Assembly (NCBI GenBank): GCA_955651875.1
Contig: CATPAP010000276.1
Location: forward strand, 1 to 7,045
Length of the DNA: 7,045 bases
DNA from: Candidatus Dormiibacterota bacterium
GTDB lineage: Bacteria; Chloroflexota; Dormibacteria; Aeolococcales; Aeolococcaceae
Direction of reading: 5' to 3'
Part shown: positions 1-5,695 of the stretch, piece after piece
Layout: the number at the start of each line of letters is the position of its first letter
Numbering within the stretch: position 1 is the stretch's first letter
Notes under the pieces: generated by a model
The model's database searches: none
What the model was told of the DNA's origin: nothing
What the model saw: only the letters and a program-made list of their open reading frames with translations
Made by a program: the position numbers and the translations under genes

Positions 1-1
1 C

Positions 2-79
2 AACTCGGAGATGGTGCGGGCGCCTGCGGGCGCGCCGGTGCCGATGATCCGGCGGCGCAAGCCGTCCCGAGATCAGTAA
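2..79 (+). CDS. C-terminal tail of an unidentified protein (partial, 5' end outside window)
   Basis: An open frame enters from the left edge and encodes 25 residues ending in the basic tail MIRRRKPSRDQ, then TAA at 77-79. About 22 of 25 codons end in G or C, matching the codon bias of the confident genes here, which is the main argument that it is coding. The tail is rich in Ala, Pro and Arg and shows no family motif, so I do not recognise it. A 7-bp-stem hairpin starts 8 nt after the stop, as expected at a gene end. It could still be a chance open frame because the visible part is so short. Confidence 0.5.
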   Translation, partial: NSEMVRAPAGAPVPMIRRRKPSRDQ

Positions 80-87
80 TCTGCTTC

Positions 88-106
88 CGTCAGCCTCACG
101 CTGACG
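88..106 (+). terminator. Possible terminator hairpin after the 2-79 coding tail
   Basis: CGTCAGC (88-94) and GCTGACG (100-106) form a perfect 7-bp stem around the loop CTCAC, beginning 8 nt after the TAA stop. There is no run of T after it, so it would be a U-poor terminator of the type often proposed for high-GC bacteria, or simply an RNA-stabilising hairpin. A competing stem, GACGC (103-107) with GCGTC (112-116), shares its right arm. Confidence 0.4.
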
Positions 107-207
107 CGCCGGCGTCGATCGATTTCACCCCGTTTGATCGCTGGGTGTCGCGGTCTGCCCTGTCTAGGGGAGAGCAGTGTTCGTCAACTTGCTTGGGACG
201 CGGTTAC

Positions 208-224
208 CCGATCGTGACGATCGG
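208..224. repeat. Perfect 17-bp palindrome (operator-like)
   Basis: CCGATCGT (208-215) is the exact reverse complement of ACGATCGG (217-224), with one central G at 216. The symmetry stops at 207/225. In RNA it could fold as a 6-bp stem (CCGATC/GATCGG) with a GTGAC loop. No T tract follows on either strand and no gene start is adjacent, so neither a terminator nor an operator role is proven. The size and odd-length symmetry resemble binding sites of dimeric repressors; that part is inference. Confidence 0.5.
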
Positions 225-323
225 TCGCCAAAGCGCGGCCCAGTCGAAGCCGGCGTGGCCAGTCCGCAGAATGCGGTCCGGTGTGCGCGTATGAGTAAGA
301 TCAATAGGCCATCAAATCGCGTG

Positions 324-399
324 TGGAGCGGGAGAAGGGACTCGAACCCTCGACATCCAGCTTGGAAGGCTAGCGCTCTACCAACTGAGCTACTCCCGC
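324..399 (-). tRNA. tRNA-Gly (anticodon UCC) with encoded CCA end
   Basis: Read on the minus strand, a full cloverleaf is visible. The acceptor stem is GCGGGAG paired with CTCCCGC. The D arm contains GAGC..GTTGGTAGAGC. The anticodon stem CTAGC/GCTGG encloses the loop CTTCCAA, giving anticodon UCC with U33 before it and A37 after it. The T arm is GAGGG, loop TTCGAGT, then CCCTT. The discriminator is T at 327, followed by CCA at 326-324, so the 3' CCA is genome-encoded. Total length is 76 nt including CCA. It decodes GGA and probably GGG glycine codons. It lies 117 nt downstream of the ErpA/IscA gene on the same strand. No T-rich terminator is visible beyond its 3' end. Confidence 0.97.
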
Positions 400-409
400 T
401 TGCCGCGCA

Positions 410-415
410 AGGATA
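410..415 (-). promoter_or_regulatory. Possible -10 box for the tRNA-Gly gene
   Basis: On the minus strand TATCCT lies 10 nt before the mature tRNA 5' end at 399, matching four of six TATAAT positions. Transcription would start about 3-5 nt before the tRNA, leaving a very short 5' leader. No good TTGACA-like -35 stands 16-18 nt further upstream, so this is a weak call. The tRNA could instead be reached by read-through from the ErpA/IscA gene. Confidence 0.3.
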
Positions 416-516
416 CCAATGGCCTAGAGCGGCTCAGCCTTTGACGCCACTACTGCACACCGATCGCGGTGGACAACCAGCATCGCCGGTCCCCTCCCCA
501 GCCGAGGCTCAGCGCG

Positions 517-882
517 TCAGTGCGAGCAGGCCTTCGCCTCGCCGGCGCTGTCGGCGGTCTGGAAGCTGTGTCCGCAGCCGCAGGTCTTCACGGCGTTCGG
601 GTTGTTGATCGTGAAGCCACCACCCATGATGGCGTCGACGTAGTCGATCTCCGCGCCCTCGAGGTACTGGGCAGAGTACGAATCGACGTAGACCCGCAGC
701 CCGTTGACGTCGACAATCTGGTCGTCCTCCTTGGGCGGGTTCTCATCGAGGCCCATGCCGTACGAGAAACCGGAGCAGCCACCCGACTGGATGTAGACGC
801 GCAGGCCGACCTGTTGCGCGGGCGCCTGCTCGGAGAACAGGGCCTGCAGCTGGCCGAGGGCGGTATCGCTGACGCTGATCAT
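517..882 (-). CDS. A-type iron-sulfur cluster carrier (ErpA/IscA/HesB family)
   Basis: This 121-residue protein is a normal-length member of the HesB/IscA family, whose members hold an iron-sulfur cluster and pass it to apo-enzymes in the cytoplasm. The three family cysteines are all present: C36 in SGGCSG, and C101 and C103 in TCGCGHSF. The GGGF..NNPNA segment before the CxC pair is also typical. The frame stays open upstream to 1032, but I chose ATG at 882 because family homology begins there (MISVSDTAL) and AGGGA lies 7 nt before it; the upstream residues look like translated leader. A candidate promoter at 944-949 would drive it alone. No isc/suf cluster is adjacent; neighbours are thyX upstream and tRNA-Gly downstream. 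An extra C119 near the C-terminus is not part of the family signature. I cannot separate ErpA from IscA by eye. Confidence 0.93.
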   Translation of the reverse strand: MISVSDTALGQLQALFSEQAPAQQVGLRVYIQSGGCSGFSYGMGLDENPPKEDDQIVDVNGLRVYVDSYSAQYLEGAEIDYVDAIMGGGFTINNPNAVKTCGCGHSFQTADSAGEAKACSH

Positions 883-920
883 TCGGGGTTCCCTGCCTCG
901 CGGGGTGAACGGGGCTTGCT

Positions 921-937
921 GCCACCGCGGCGGCGGC
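921..937 (-). other. Hairpin in the predicted leader of the iron-sulfur carrier mRNA
   Basis: In the minus-strand transcript GCCGCC (937-932) can pair with GGUGGC (926-921), with one G-U pair, around a 5-nt GCCGC loop. If the promoter call at 944-949 is right, this stem forms almost at the mRNA 5' end. It could protect the transcript or be a by-product of GC-rich sequence. Confidence 0.35.
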
Positions 938-943
938 TCAGTG

Positions 944-949
944 ATCATA
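944..949 (-). promoter_or_regulatory. -10 box TATGAT, candidate promoter of the iron-sulfur carrier gene
   Basis: TATGAT on the minus strand matches TATAAT at five of six positions, which stands out in GC-rich DNA. It would start transcription near 936-938 and leave a leader of about 55 nt before ATG 882. The -35 region is poor: TGGATC is about 16 nt upstream and matches TTGACA at three positions. The site lies in the gap between the thyX stop and the carrier start, where a separate promoter makes sense. Confidence 0.45.
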
Positions 950-994
950 CCGTACGTTCGTTCCCGATCCACCCCGGCGGCGGACGCGGAATGG

Positions 995-1783
995 TCACAC
1001 CTTGCTGAATTCGGGCACCCACGAGCCGTCATCGTGGCGGGTGAAGTCCTGGAAGACCCCCGGTGCCTCCTCCACCATGATCTCGGCCAACCTGCCGAAG
1101 ATCAGCCGCAGCTCCTCCTCGGCACCCGGCGCGGTGCGCATCTCGACGACGTGGCGGAGGGTGCGCAGGTTCATGGTCATGATCAGGTCGGTGCTCACCC
1201 CGATCGGCGCGAGCCGCCGGAGCGCCGAGGTCACCTCCTTCTTGACGTGGAAGGGGATGCCATCCTCGTCGATCTTCAGCGCCTTGGCCGCGGAGACCTG
1301 GAACTCCTCGAGGCGCTCGACGATCTCCACCACCTGCTGCTGCAGCGGCTCGAGCGCCGGCGGCACGCGGAAGCCGAGGTCCACGAGGCGGACGTAGCGC
1401 AGGCTCTCCTGGCTGTAAGCGGCGCCGGCCCGGTGGCGGACGATCTCGTGGGTGGCGACGCGGCTGACGTTGCGGAGCGCGAAGGAGTAGTTGGCGTGCT
1501 CGAGCACGCTCCCGTGCGCGCTCTTGAGGATGTTGCGCAGGTACTCGCGCTGGTCGGAGCGAACCTTGGTGACGTTGACGTTGAGGCCCGGCTCCCAACT
1601 GCGGTAGCAGGCTCGCCCCCCGAACTCCACGAGCAGCTCTCCGGGGTTGGGATTCCTGTCGGCATCAGTCCGCCGCTCGAGCCACGAGCTGCCCCCGACG
1701 TCGTCGAGGTACGCCCGCATACCGTCGAGATCGACGGATGGACGCGCGATCACGTGGATGGTGGGGCTGGTCTCGTGCGCCAT
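995..1783 (-). CDS. thyX: FAD-dependent thymidylate synthase (ThyX)
   Basis: This 262-residue protein makes dTMP from dUMP using methylene-tetrahydrofolate and NADPH with FAD as hydride carrier, replacing ThyA. Visible family landmarks are HGSVLEH (90-96), equivalent to the conserved H-x-S-x-x-E-H segment, the signature RHRAGAAYSQESLRY (116-130), and the C-terminal NLRTLRHVVEMRT with AEEELR (205-226), which normally contributes nucleotide and flavin contacts. The signature is one residue longer than the usual RHR-x7-S, with Ala where many ThyX proteins have the first Ser. I chose ATG 1783 because GAGGT lies 5 nt before it; a TTG at 1861 would add 26 residues without family similarity. It is divergent from the GlcF-like gene and followed by the iron-sulfur carrier after 112 nt. 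No thyA is in the window. Confidence 0.95.
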   Translation of the reverse strand: MAHETSPTIHVIARPSVDLDGMRAYLDDVGGSSWLERRTDADRNPNPGELLVEFGGRACYRSWEPGLNVNVTKVRSDQREYLRNILKSAHGSVLEHANYSFALRNVSRVATHEIVRHRAGAAYSQESLRYVRLVDLGFRVPPALEPLQQQVVEIVERLEEFQVSAAKALKIDEDGIPFHVKKEVTSALRRLAPIGVSTDLIMTMNLRTLRHVVEMRTAPGAEEELRLIFGRLAEIMVEEAPGVFQDFTRHDDGSWVPEFSKV

Positions 1784-1831
1784 GGCAACCTCGATGCTGG
1801 GACGGATGGAGCGACCCGGAGGGCAAGCGCA

Positions 1832-1861
1832 AGCATGGCGGGTGCAGTTTTCCAGCGTCAA
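1832..1861 (-). promoter_or_regulatory. Possible thyX promoter
   Basis: On the minus strand TTGACG (1861-1856), five of six matches to TTGACA, is followed after 18 nt by CATGCT (1837-1832), three of six to TATAAT. Transcription would start near 1825, giving a leader of about 40 nt that contains the GAGGT ribosome site of thyX. The -35 is good and the -10 weak. It overlaps the alternative TTG start at 1861, which is another reason to prefer ATG 1783. Confidence 0.35.
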
Positions 1862-1904
1862 CGCGCCCGCTCGCCGGCGGCTGAGCGCGTGGCGGCCCGG
1901 CCTC

Positions 1905-1910
1905 TACAAT
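1905..1910 (+). promoter_or_regulatory. -10 box TACAAT, leaderless promoter of the GlcF-like gene
   Basis: TACAAT matches TATAAT at five of six positions and ends 7 nt before the GTG start at 1918, exactly where transcription would be expected to begin. No Shine-Dalgarno sequence lies before the GTG. The -35 region (about 1881-1887, TGAGCG) is poor. A -10 box 6-8 nt before a start codon is the known hallmark of leaderless mRNAs in actinobacteria and relatives. Confidence 0.55.
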
Positions 1911-1917
1911 TCCGCCG

Positions 1918-3225
1918 GTGACCGACCTTGCCGTCCCCCCGCGCTTCCTCGAGGACGTCTACCAGGCGGCGAGCGAGTGCAACAAATGCTCCCTCTGCCA
2001 GGCGGTCTGTCCGACGTACGTCACCAACCCCGTCGAATGGGAGACCGCGCGCGGTCGCGTGTCACTGGTGCGCGACGCCATCGAGGGCAGGATCGAGCTG
2101 CGCGACATCGCCGACGGTCCGCTCTCGACGTGCCTCACCTGCGACAACTGCGTCGCCGCCTGCGCCCCGCGCGTGCCCACCTCGCTCATCGTCAGCCGCG
2201 CTCGGATGGAGCTGCACGACCAGGAGGGCCACCCCTGGGGCCAGTCGCTCGCGTTGCGCACCGTGCTTCCGCGCGCGGGCGCGCTGCGCTTCCTGCACAG
2301 GCTGTCACGCGCCGCCCAGGTCACCGGTCTCCACGCGCTGATCAGGCAGACCGGCCTGAGCCGCTGGCTCGGCACTCCAGGGGCGCTGATGGATCATGTC
2401 GGTCCGCTGCCGCGCAAGACCGCATACCAGCGCGTCCGCGAGCTGCCTGAGGCGGCTCAGCCTGTGCGCGCGCGGGTCGGCTTCCTCGTCTGTTGCTACC
2501 AGAACCTCGCCGCGCCCGGTGCGACTGAGGCCAGCATGCGCGTCCTTCTTGCCAACGGCTTCGAGGTCGAGGTGCCAAGGCTGGCCTGCAGCGGCCTCCC
2601 CGCCAAGTCCCTCGGCGACCGTGAGGCCATGGTGGACATGGCCGCGGCAAACGTCGACGTCCTGCACAGCCTCAAGGTCGATGTGCTCGTCGGTGACGTC
2701 GCCTCCTGCACCGCCCATTACAAGCAGTACGACACCATCCTCGCCTCCGACTCCCTGCACGCCGTCGCCGCGCAGCGGGTGGCGCAGCGGACGATCCTCG
2801 CCACCGAGATGCTCGCCGACGCCGGCCAGCGCGCCACCCTGGGCCCGCTGCGCTGGCGGGTGGCGATCGACGAGCCGTGCTCCCTGCCCATCGACGGCAC
2901 GACACGGTCAGCGGCCCGGCGCCTCCTCTCCGACGTGCCGCGGCTGGAGATCGTCCCGCTCGATGAGGCGGCGATGTGCTGCGGTGGACCGGGCCTGTAC
3001 TTCCACGACCAGCCGGAGCGCAGCGAGGCGATCCTGCAGCGCAAGTTCGAGCACGTCGTCGCGAGCGGCGCCGAGGTCCTCGTCACCGAGAACGTGTCCT
3101 GCCTGCTCCAGCTGCGCAAGGGTGCGGCGCGCTACGCACCCCACGTGCGGGTCATGCACGTCTTCGAGGTGCTCAACGAGTCGATGGAGACAGCGCAGCG
3201 GCGCAGCGCCAACCTGCCGGAGTGA
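1918..3225 (+). CDS. GlcF/GlpC-like (Fe-S)-binding oxidoreductase subunit with two CCG domains
   Basis: This 435-residue protein resembles iron-sulfur subunits such as GlcF (glycolate oxidase) and GlpC (anaerobic glycerol-3-phosphate dehydrogenase), which pass electrons from a flavoprotein partner to the quinone pool. Two ferredoxin-type 4Fe-4S motifs are visible: C21, C24, C27, C31 and C72, C75, C78, C82. Two cysteine-rich CCG domains follow. The second is intact at its core (C321, C354-C355-G-G-P, C395). The first has C192/C193, then C224-S-G where CCG is expected, and C264, so one ligand position is Ser. No membrane segment is evident. The GTG start at 1918 is supported by a -10 box 7 nt upstream and by family-like sequence from the beginning. 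No flavin partner (GlcD/GlpA-like) is in the window; the gene stands alone between divergent thyX and the converging operon. The substrate cannot be assigned. Confidence 0.9.
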   Translation: MTDLAVPPRFLEDVYQAASECNKCSLCQAVCPTYVTNPVEWETARGRVSLVRDAIEGRIELRDIADGPLSTCLTCDNCVAACAPRVPTSLIVSRARMELHDQEGHPWGQSLALRTVLPRAGALRFLHRLSRAAQVTGLHALIRQTGLSRWLGTPGALMDHVGPLPRKTAYQRVRELPEAAQPVRARVGFLVCCYQNLAAPGATEASMRVLLANGFEVEVPRLACSGLPAKSLGDREAMVDMAAANVDVLHSLKVDVLVGDVASCTAHYKQYDTILASDSLHAVAAQRVAQRTILATEMLADAGQRATLGPLRWRVAIDEPCSLPIDGTTRSAARRLLSDVPRLEIVPLDEAAMCCGGPGLYFHDQPERSEAILQRKFEHVVASGAEVLVTENVSCLLQLRKGAARYAPHVRVMHVFEVLNESMETAQRRSANLPE

Positions 3226-3229
3226 TCAC

Positions 3230-3250
3230 CTCGCTCTGAGCACGAGCGAG
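3230..3250. terminator. Bidirectional terminator-like hairpin between converging genes
   Basis: CTCGCTC (3230-3236) and GAGCGAG (3244-3250) form a perfect 7-bp stem around a 7-nt loop. It starts 5 nt after the GlcF-like stop and lies 8 nt beyond the ligase stop on the other strand, filling the 32-nt convergent gap. A symmetric stem would work for both transcripts. Neither side has a U tract, so efficiency is uncertain. Confidence 0.6.
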
Positions 3251-3257
3251 CGACCGG

Positions 3258-4910
3258 TCAACCCGACGCGGCGGGTTGCGCAGACGCTGGTGTTGCCGCG
3301 GGATCGTCGGCGAACCGGGCGCGGAGCTGCTTTTTGTCGAACTTGCCCACGCTGGTGCGCGGCACCTCCTCGATGATCTCGATGCGGTCGGGTAGCTGCC
3401 ATCTGGCCCAACCGTTGGCGGTCAGGTGCTCGTGCACGTCCTCGAGCGTCACGCTTGCACCGGGGCACGGCACCACCGCGACGAGCGGCCGCTCCTGCCA
3501 CCTGGGATCGGGGACGGCGATGACCGCCGCCTCGAACACCGTGGTCATGGCCATGATCTGGGCCTCCATGTCCACCGACGAGATCCACTCGCCACCGGAC
3601 TTGATGAGGTCCTTGGTGCGGTCGGCGATGACGAAGTATCCGCTGGGCGACCACACCACAACGTCGCCGGTGCGGAACCAGCCGTCGACGAACTTGTCGG
3701 GCTCGGCGTTCTTGAAATAGCTGTCCGCAACCCAGGGACCGCGCACGTAGAGGTCACCCATGGTCGCGTCGTCCATCGGCACCTCGTTGCCGTCCTCGTC
3801 GCGGACCGAGATGTCCACCCCGGGGAGCGGCAACCCGGCCTGGGTACGGGCCCTGGTGAGAACCTCCTCCTCGGGCAGGTCGCGGTACGCGTGACGGGGC
3901 CACGCCAGGCTCGCCAATGGCGACGTCTCGGTCATCCCCCACGCCTGGATCATCGGGATGTCGAACTCGTTCAGGTATCGCTCGATGAGGTGCCGTGGCG
4001 GCTGGGCGCCGCCGCAGACGCAATGACGCAGCGCCGGCAGCCGTGATCCCTGCGCGGCGATGGCATCGGCGAGCCCCAGCCACACCGTGGGAACGCCCGC
4101 GGTGACCGTGACCGCCTCGTCGCTGAGCAGTCGCGCGGTGGCCACCGGATCGAGCGGGCCCGATGCGAACACCTGCTTGGCGCCGACCGCCGCCGCGGCC
4201 TGGGGCATGCCCCACGCCATGGCGTGGAACATCGGCACCATCGGCAGGGTGCAGTCCGAGGGCCCGATGCTCATGCCCGCGCCCGAGGTGGCCGCGAGCG
4301 CGTGCAGGAACGTCGACCGGTGCGTGTACACGACGCCCTTCGGACGTCCCGTGGTCCCCGACGTGTAGCACACCCCGAGCGGACTCGTCTCCGCGATGTC
4401 GCGCTGCTCGTACGTGTCGGGCTGCGCCGCCAGGAGCGTTTCGTAGGTGAGGACGCCGTCGAGCGAGGAGTCCGGCACCTCGTCACCGAGGACGATGACG
4501 TGGCGGACACCGGCGAGGCCGCCGGCGTCGCGCACCTGCTCGAGGACCGGGAGGGTGTCGGGGTCGGCGAGGATGCAGCGGTCATCCGCATCTCTGATGA
4601 TGTAGGCGAGTTCGGCGGCGGAGAGCCGCAGGTTGAGCGTGTGCAGCACCCGCCCCGTGCACGGGACACCGAAATAGCACTCGAGGTGGCGGTGGTGGTT
4701 CCACGCCAGCGTGGCCACCACGGCGTCCTGCTCGAGGCCCAGCTCGTCGAGCGCGTGCATGAGCTGCTGGGCACGCGCGCCGAAGTCGTTGTACGTGTAG
4801 CGGTGGACGTTGCCGGAGGGGAAGAGGCTGACGATCTCCACCTCGGCGTTGTGCCGCTGGGTGTGCGCGAACAGCAACCAGTTGTTGAGCTGGATGTCCA
4901 TCATCGTCAC
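3258..4910 (-). CDS. Fatty acyl-CoA ligase, AlkK-type (AMP-forming)
   Basis: This 550-residue protein is a full-length ANL-superfamily enzyme that activates a carboxylic acid with ATP to an acyl-adenylate and then to acyl-CoA. Core motifs in order are the phosphate loop YTSGTTGRPKG (182-192), PMFHAMAWG (226-234), GMTET (325-329), FRTGD (412-416), the hinge DRTKDLIKSGGEWIS (430-444), and the C-terminal catalytic Lys in SVGKFDKKQL (K523). The N-terminal segment with AWNHHRHLECYFGVPCTGRVLHTLN-like sequence (69-93) is characteristic of the medium/long-chain AlkK group. The tail after 535 is Ala/Pro-rich and probably disordered. GTG 4910 is chosen because AGAGGA lies 7 nt before it; ATGs at 4904 and 4901 are alternatives that would be less well spaced. 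It is the last gene of the minus-strand operon, 21 nt after the HemQ-family gene. Exact acid substrate is unknown. Confidence 0.93.
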   Translation of the reverse strand: MTMMDIQLNNWLLFAHTQRHNAEVEIVSLFPSGNVHRYTYNDFGARAQQLMHALDELGLEQDAVVATLAWNHHRHLECYFGVPCTGRVLHTLNLRLSAAELAYIIRDADDRCILADPDTLPVLEQVRDAGGLAGVRHVIVLGDEVPDSSLDGVLTYETLLAAQPDTYEQRDIAETSPLGVCYTSGTTGRPKGVVYTHRSTFLHALAATSGAGMSIGPSDCTLPMVPMFHAMAWGMPQAAAAVGAKQVFASGPLDPVATARLLSDEAVTVTAGVPTVWLGLADAIAAQGSRLPALRHCVCGGAQPPRHLIERYLNEFDIPMIQAWGMTETSPLASLAWPRHAYRDLPEEEVLTRARTQAGLPLPGVDISVRDEDGNEVPMDDATMGDLYVRGPWVADSYFKNAEPDKFVDGWFRTGDVVVWSPSGYFVIADRTKDLIKSGGEWISSVDMEAQIMAMTTVFEAAVIAVPDPRWQERPLVAVVPCPGASVTLEDVHEHLTANGWARWQLPDRIEIIEEVPRTSVGKFDKKQLRARFADDPAATPASAQPAASG

Positions 4911-4917
4911 GGCGGTG

Positions 4918-4923
4918 TCCTCT
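4918..4923 (-). promoter_or_regulatory. Ribosome binding site deciding the GTG start of the acyl-CoA ligase
   Basis: AGAGGA on the minus strand sits in the 21-nt gap after the HemQ-family stop and 7 nt before GTG 4910. The two ATG codons at 4904 and 4901 would be 13 and 16 nt away, outside the usual range. Confidence 0.6.
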
Positions 4924-4931
4924 GGTCGTGG

Positions 4932-5681
4932 TCAGCCGACGGCGGCGAGCGCTTCCTCCGGTGTCTTCAGCATGCAGGTGAAGGACGGCACGTCGCGCAC
5001 CGTGTGGGTGCTCGCCTCGCTCTCGCGCATCTCCTGGACGAGATCGAGGAAATCAGCGACCGAGTCGCTCTCGAATGCAACCACGAACTCCTGGTCGTCG
5101 AGGCCGAAGGAGTAGGTCGTGTTGATCTTCACGCCCGGGTACTTGTGGCCCATTGCGATGTGCTCGCCCATCTGGCGCTGACGCTCCTCCCGGGGCAGCC
5201 GATACCACGCGCGTGTCTTCACGAAGGGGTATACGAAGAGATAGCGCCGGTTGGTGGGCGCGATCACCAGCCGGTTGCTCCTCCCCTCCTGGTTGGGATG
5301 CTCGTGCTTGTCCACATAGGTGCTCTGCTTGGTCATCGAGAAGTAGCTGTACGGGGACGCCAGGAAGGCGCCCATGGCAGTGCGGTTGAGCCGTGACGAG
5401 AACTCGTGGAGATCCTCGAGGCGATCGCTCACCAGCCACACCAGGAAGTCGGCGTCGCCGCGCGTCCCCACCAGGCTGTAGGTGCGCACCAGGGCGTTGT
5501 CGCGGCGGTCGATGTCACGGATCAGGGCGGCGACCTCGGCGCGGTCGGCGCCGCGCTGCTCATCGCTGCGCTGCCGCCACTCCGGGCGCACCGCGTAAAA
5601 AGCGAAGCGGATGTGCTGGCGGGCGGTGGGCGGCGGCGCGCTGGCGTCGCGGACCGTCAGCGGGGCGGCGATCTCGGTCAT
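4932..5681 (-). CDS. hemQ: Chlorite-dismutase-family haem protein, probable coproheme decarboxylase (HemQ/ChdC)
   Basis: This 249-residue protein belongs to the chlorite dismutase family. In Gram-positive-type bacteria the family's usual member is coproheme decarboxylase, which converts Fe-coproporphyrin III to haem b using peroxide. The expected core is present: YPFVKTRAWYRLP (151-163), with Y151 at the likely catalytic Tyr; MGEHIAMGHKYPG (171-183), with H174 as the likely proximal haem ligand; and YSFGLDDQEFVVAFES (190-205). The distal position that is Arg in chlorite-degrading enzymes and Gln in Firmicutes HemQ appears to be I186, which argues against true chlorite dismutase; this alignment is by eye. 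The frame stays open to 5897, but ATG 5681 is preferred because similarity begins after it and the upstream part overlaps the thioesterase gene. No Shine-Dalgarno precedes it; a -10 box does. No other haem synthesis gene is visible; it is third in an operon of acyl-metabolism genes. Confidence 0.85.
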   Translation of the reverse strand: MTEIAAPLTVRDASAPPPTARQHIRFAFYAVRPEWRQRSDEQRGADRAEVAALIRDIDRRDNALVRTYSLVGTRGDADFLVWLVSDRLEDLHEFSSRLNRTAMGAFLASPYSYFSMTKQSTYVDKHEHPNQEGRSNRLVIAPTNRRYLFVYPFVKTRAWYRLPREERQRQMGEHIAMGHKYPGVKINTTYSFGLDDQEFVVAFESDSVADFLDLVQEMRESEASTHTVRDVPSFTCMLKTPEEALAAVG

Positions 5682-5689
5682 GGGCGACA

Positions 5690-5695
5690 ACTGTA
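5690..5695 (-). promoter_or_regulatory. -10 box TACAGT, candidate internal leaderless promoter of the HemQ-family gene
   Basis: On the minus strand TACAGT (four of six to TATAAT, keeping TA...T) directly follows the TAG stop of the thioesterase gene and ends 8 nt before ATG 5681. Transcription would begin at or next to the ATG. The 14-nt gap has no Shine-Dalgarno sequence. The -35 region (about GCAAGG) is poor, so this rests mainly on the spacing and the lack of a ribosome site. Confidence 0.4.

Larger units (their letters stand above)
80..323. other. Intergenic stretch with inverted repeats and no credible gene
   Basis: This 244-base stretch separates the end of the plus-strand tail from the 3' end of the minus-strand tRNA. 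It holds a perfect hairpin at 88-106, an overlapping alternative stem at 103-116, a perfect 17-bp palindrome at 208-224 and a small CCGCA/TGCGG hairpin at 264-276. The pentamer GATCG occurs at 117, 136, 210 and 219. A purine-rich AGGGGAG lies just before a GTG at 177, but that frame has poor third-position GC and runs antisense through the tRNA, so I do not call a gene there. No T-rich tract follows any of the hairpins. Confidence 0.6.

Noticed and set aside
264..276. CCGCA-GAA-TGCGG hairpin downstream of the tRNA as its terminator
   Set aside because: The stem is only 5 bp with a 3-nt loop, lies about 48 nt past the tRNA end and has no U tract after it.
177..608. Plus-strand open frame with AGGGGAG before a GTG start
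   Set aside because: It runs antisense through the tRNA-Gly gene, giving the well-known false peptide containing RDSNPRHPAWKASALPTEL. It also overlaps the iron-sulfur carrier, and its codon bias before the tRNA is poor.
955..970. GGGAAC-like -35 of a stress (ECF) sigma factor upstream of the iron-sulfur carrier
   Set aside because: No matching GTT/CGTT -10 element occurs at the needed spacing; the TATGAT box explains the region better.
905..1921. 338-codon plus-strand open frame opposite thyX
   Set aside because: It is the reverse-strand shadow of a confident ThyX gene; long false frames are expected in GC-rich DNA and no domain is visible in its translation.
4932..5681. True chlorite dismutase (perchlorate respiration)
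   Set aside because: No perchlorate reductase genes are nearby, and the distal Arg of chlorite-degrading enzymes appears to be absent.
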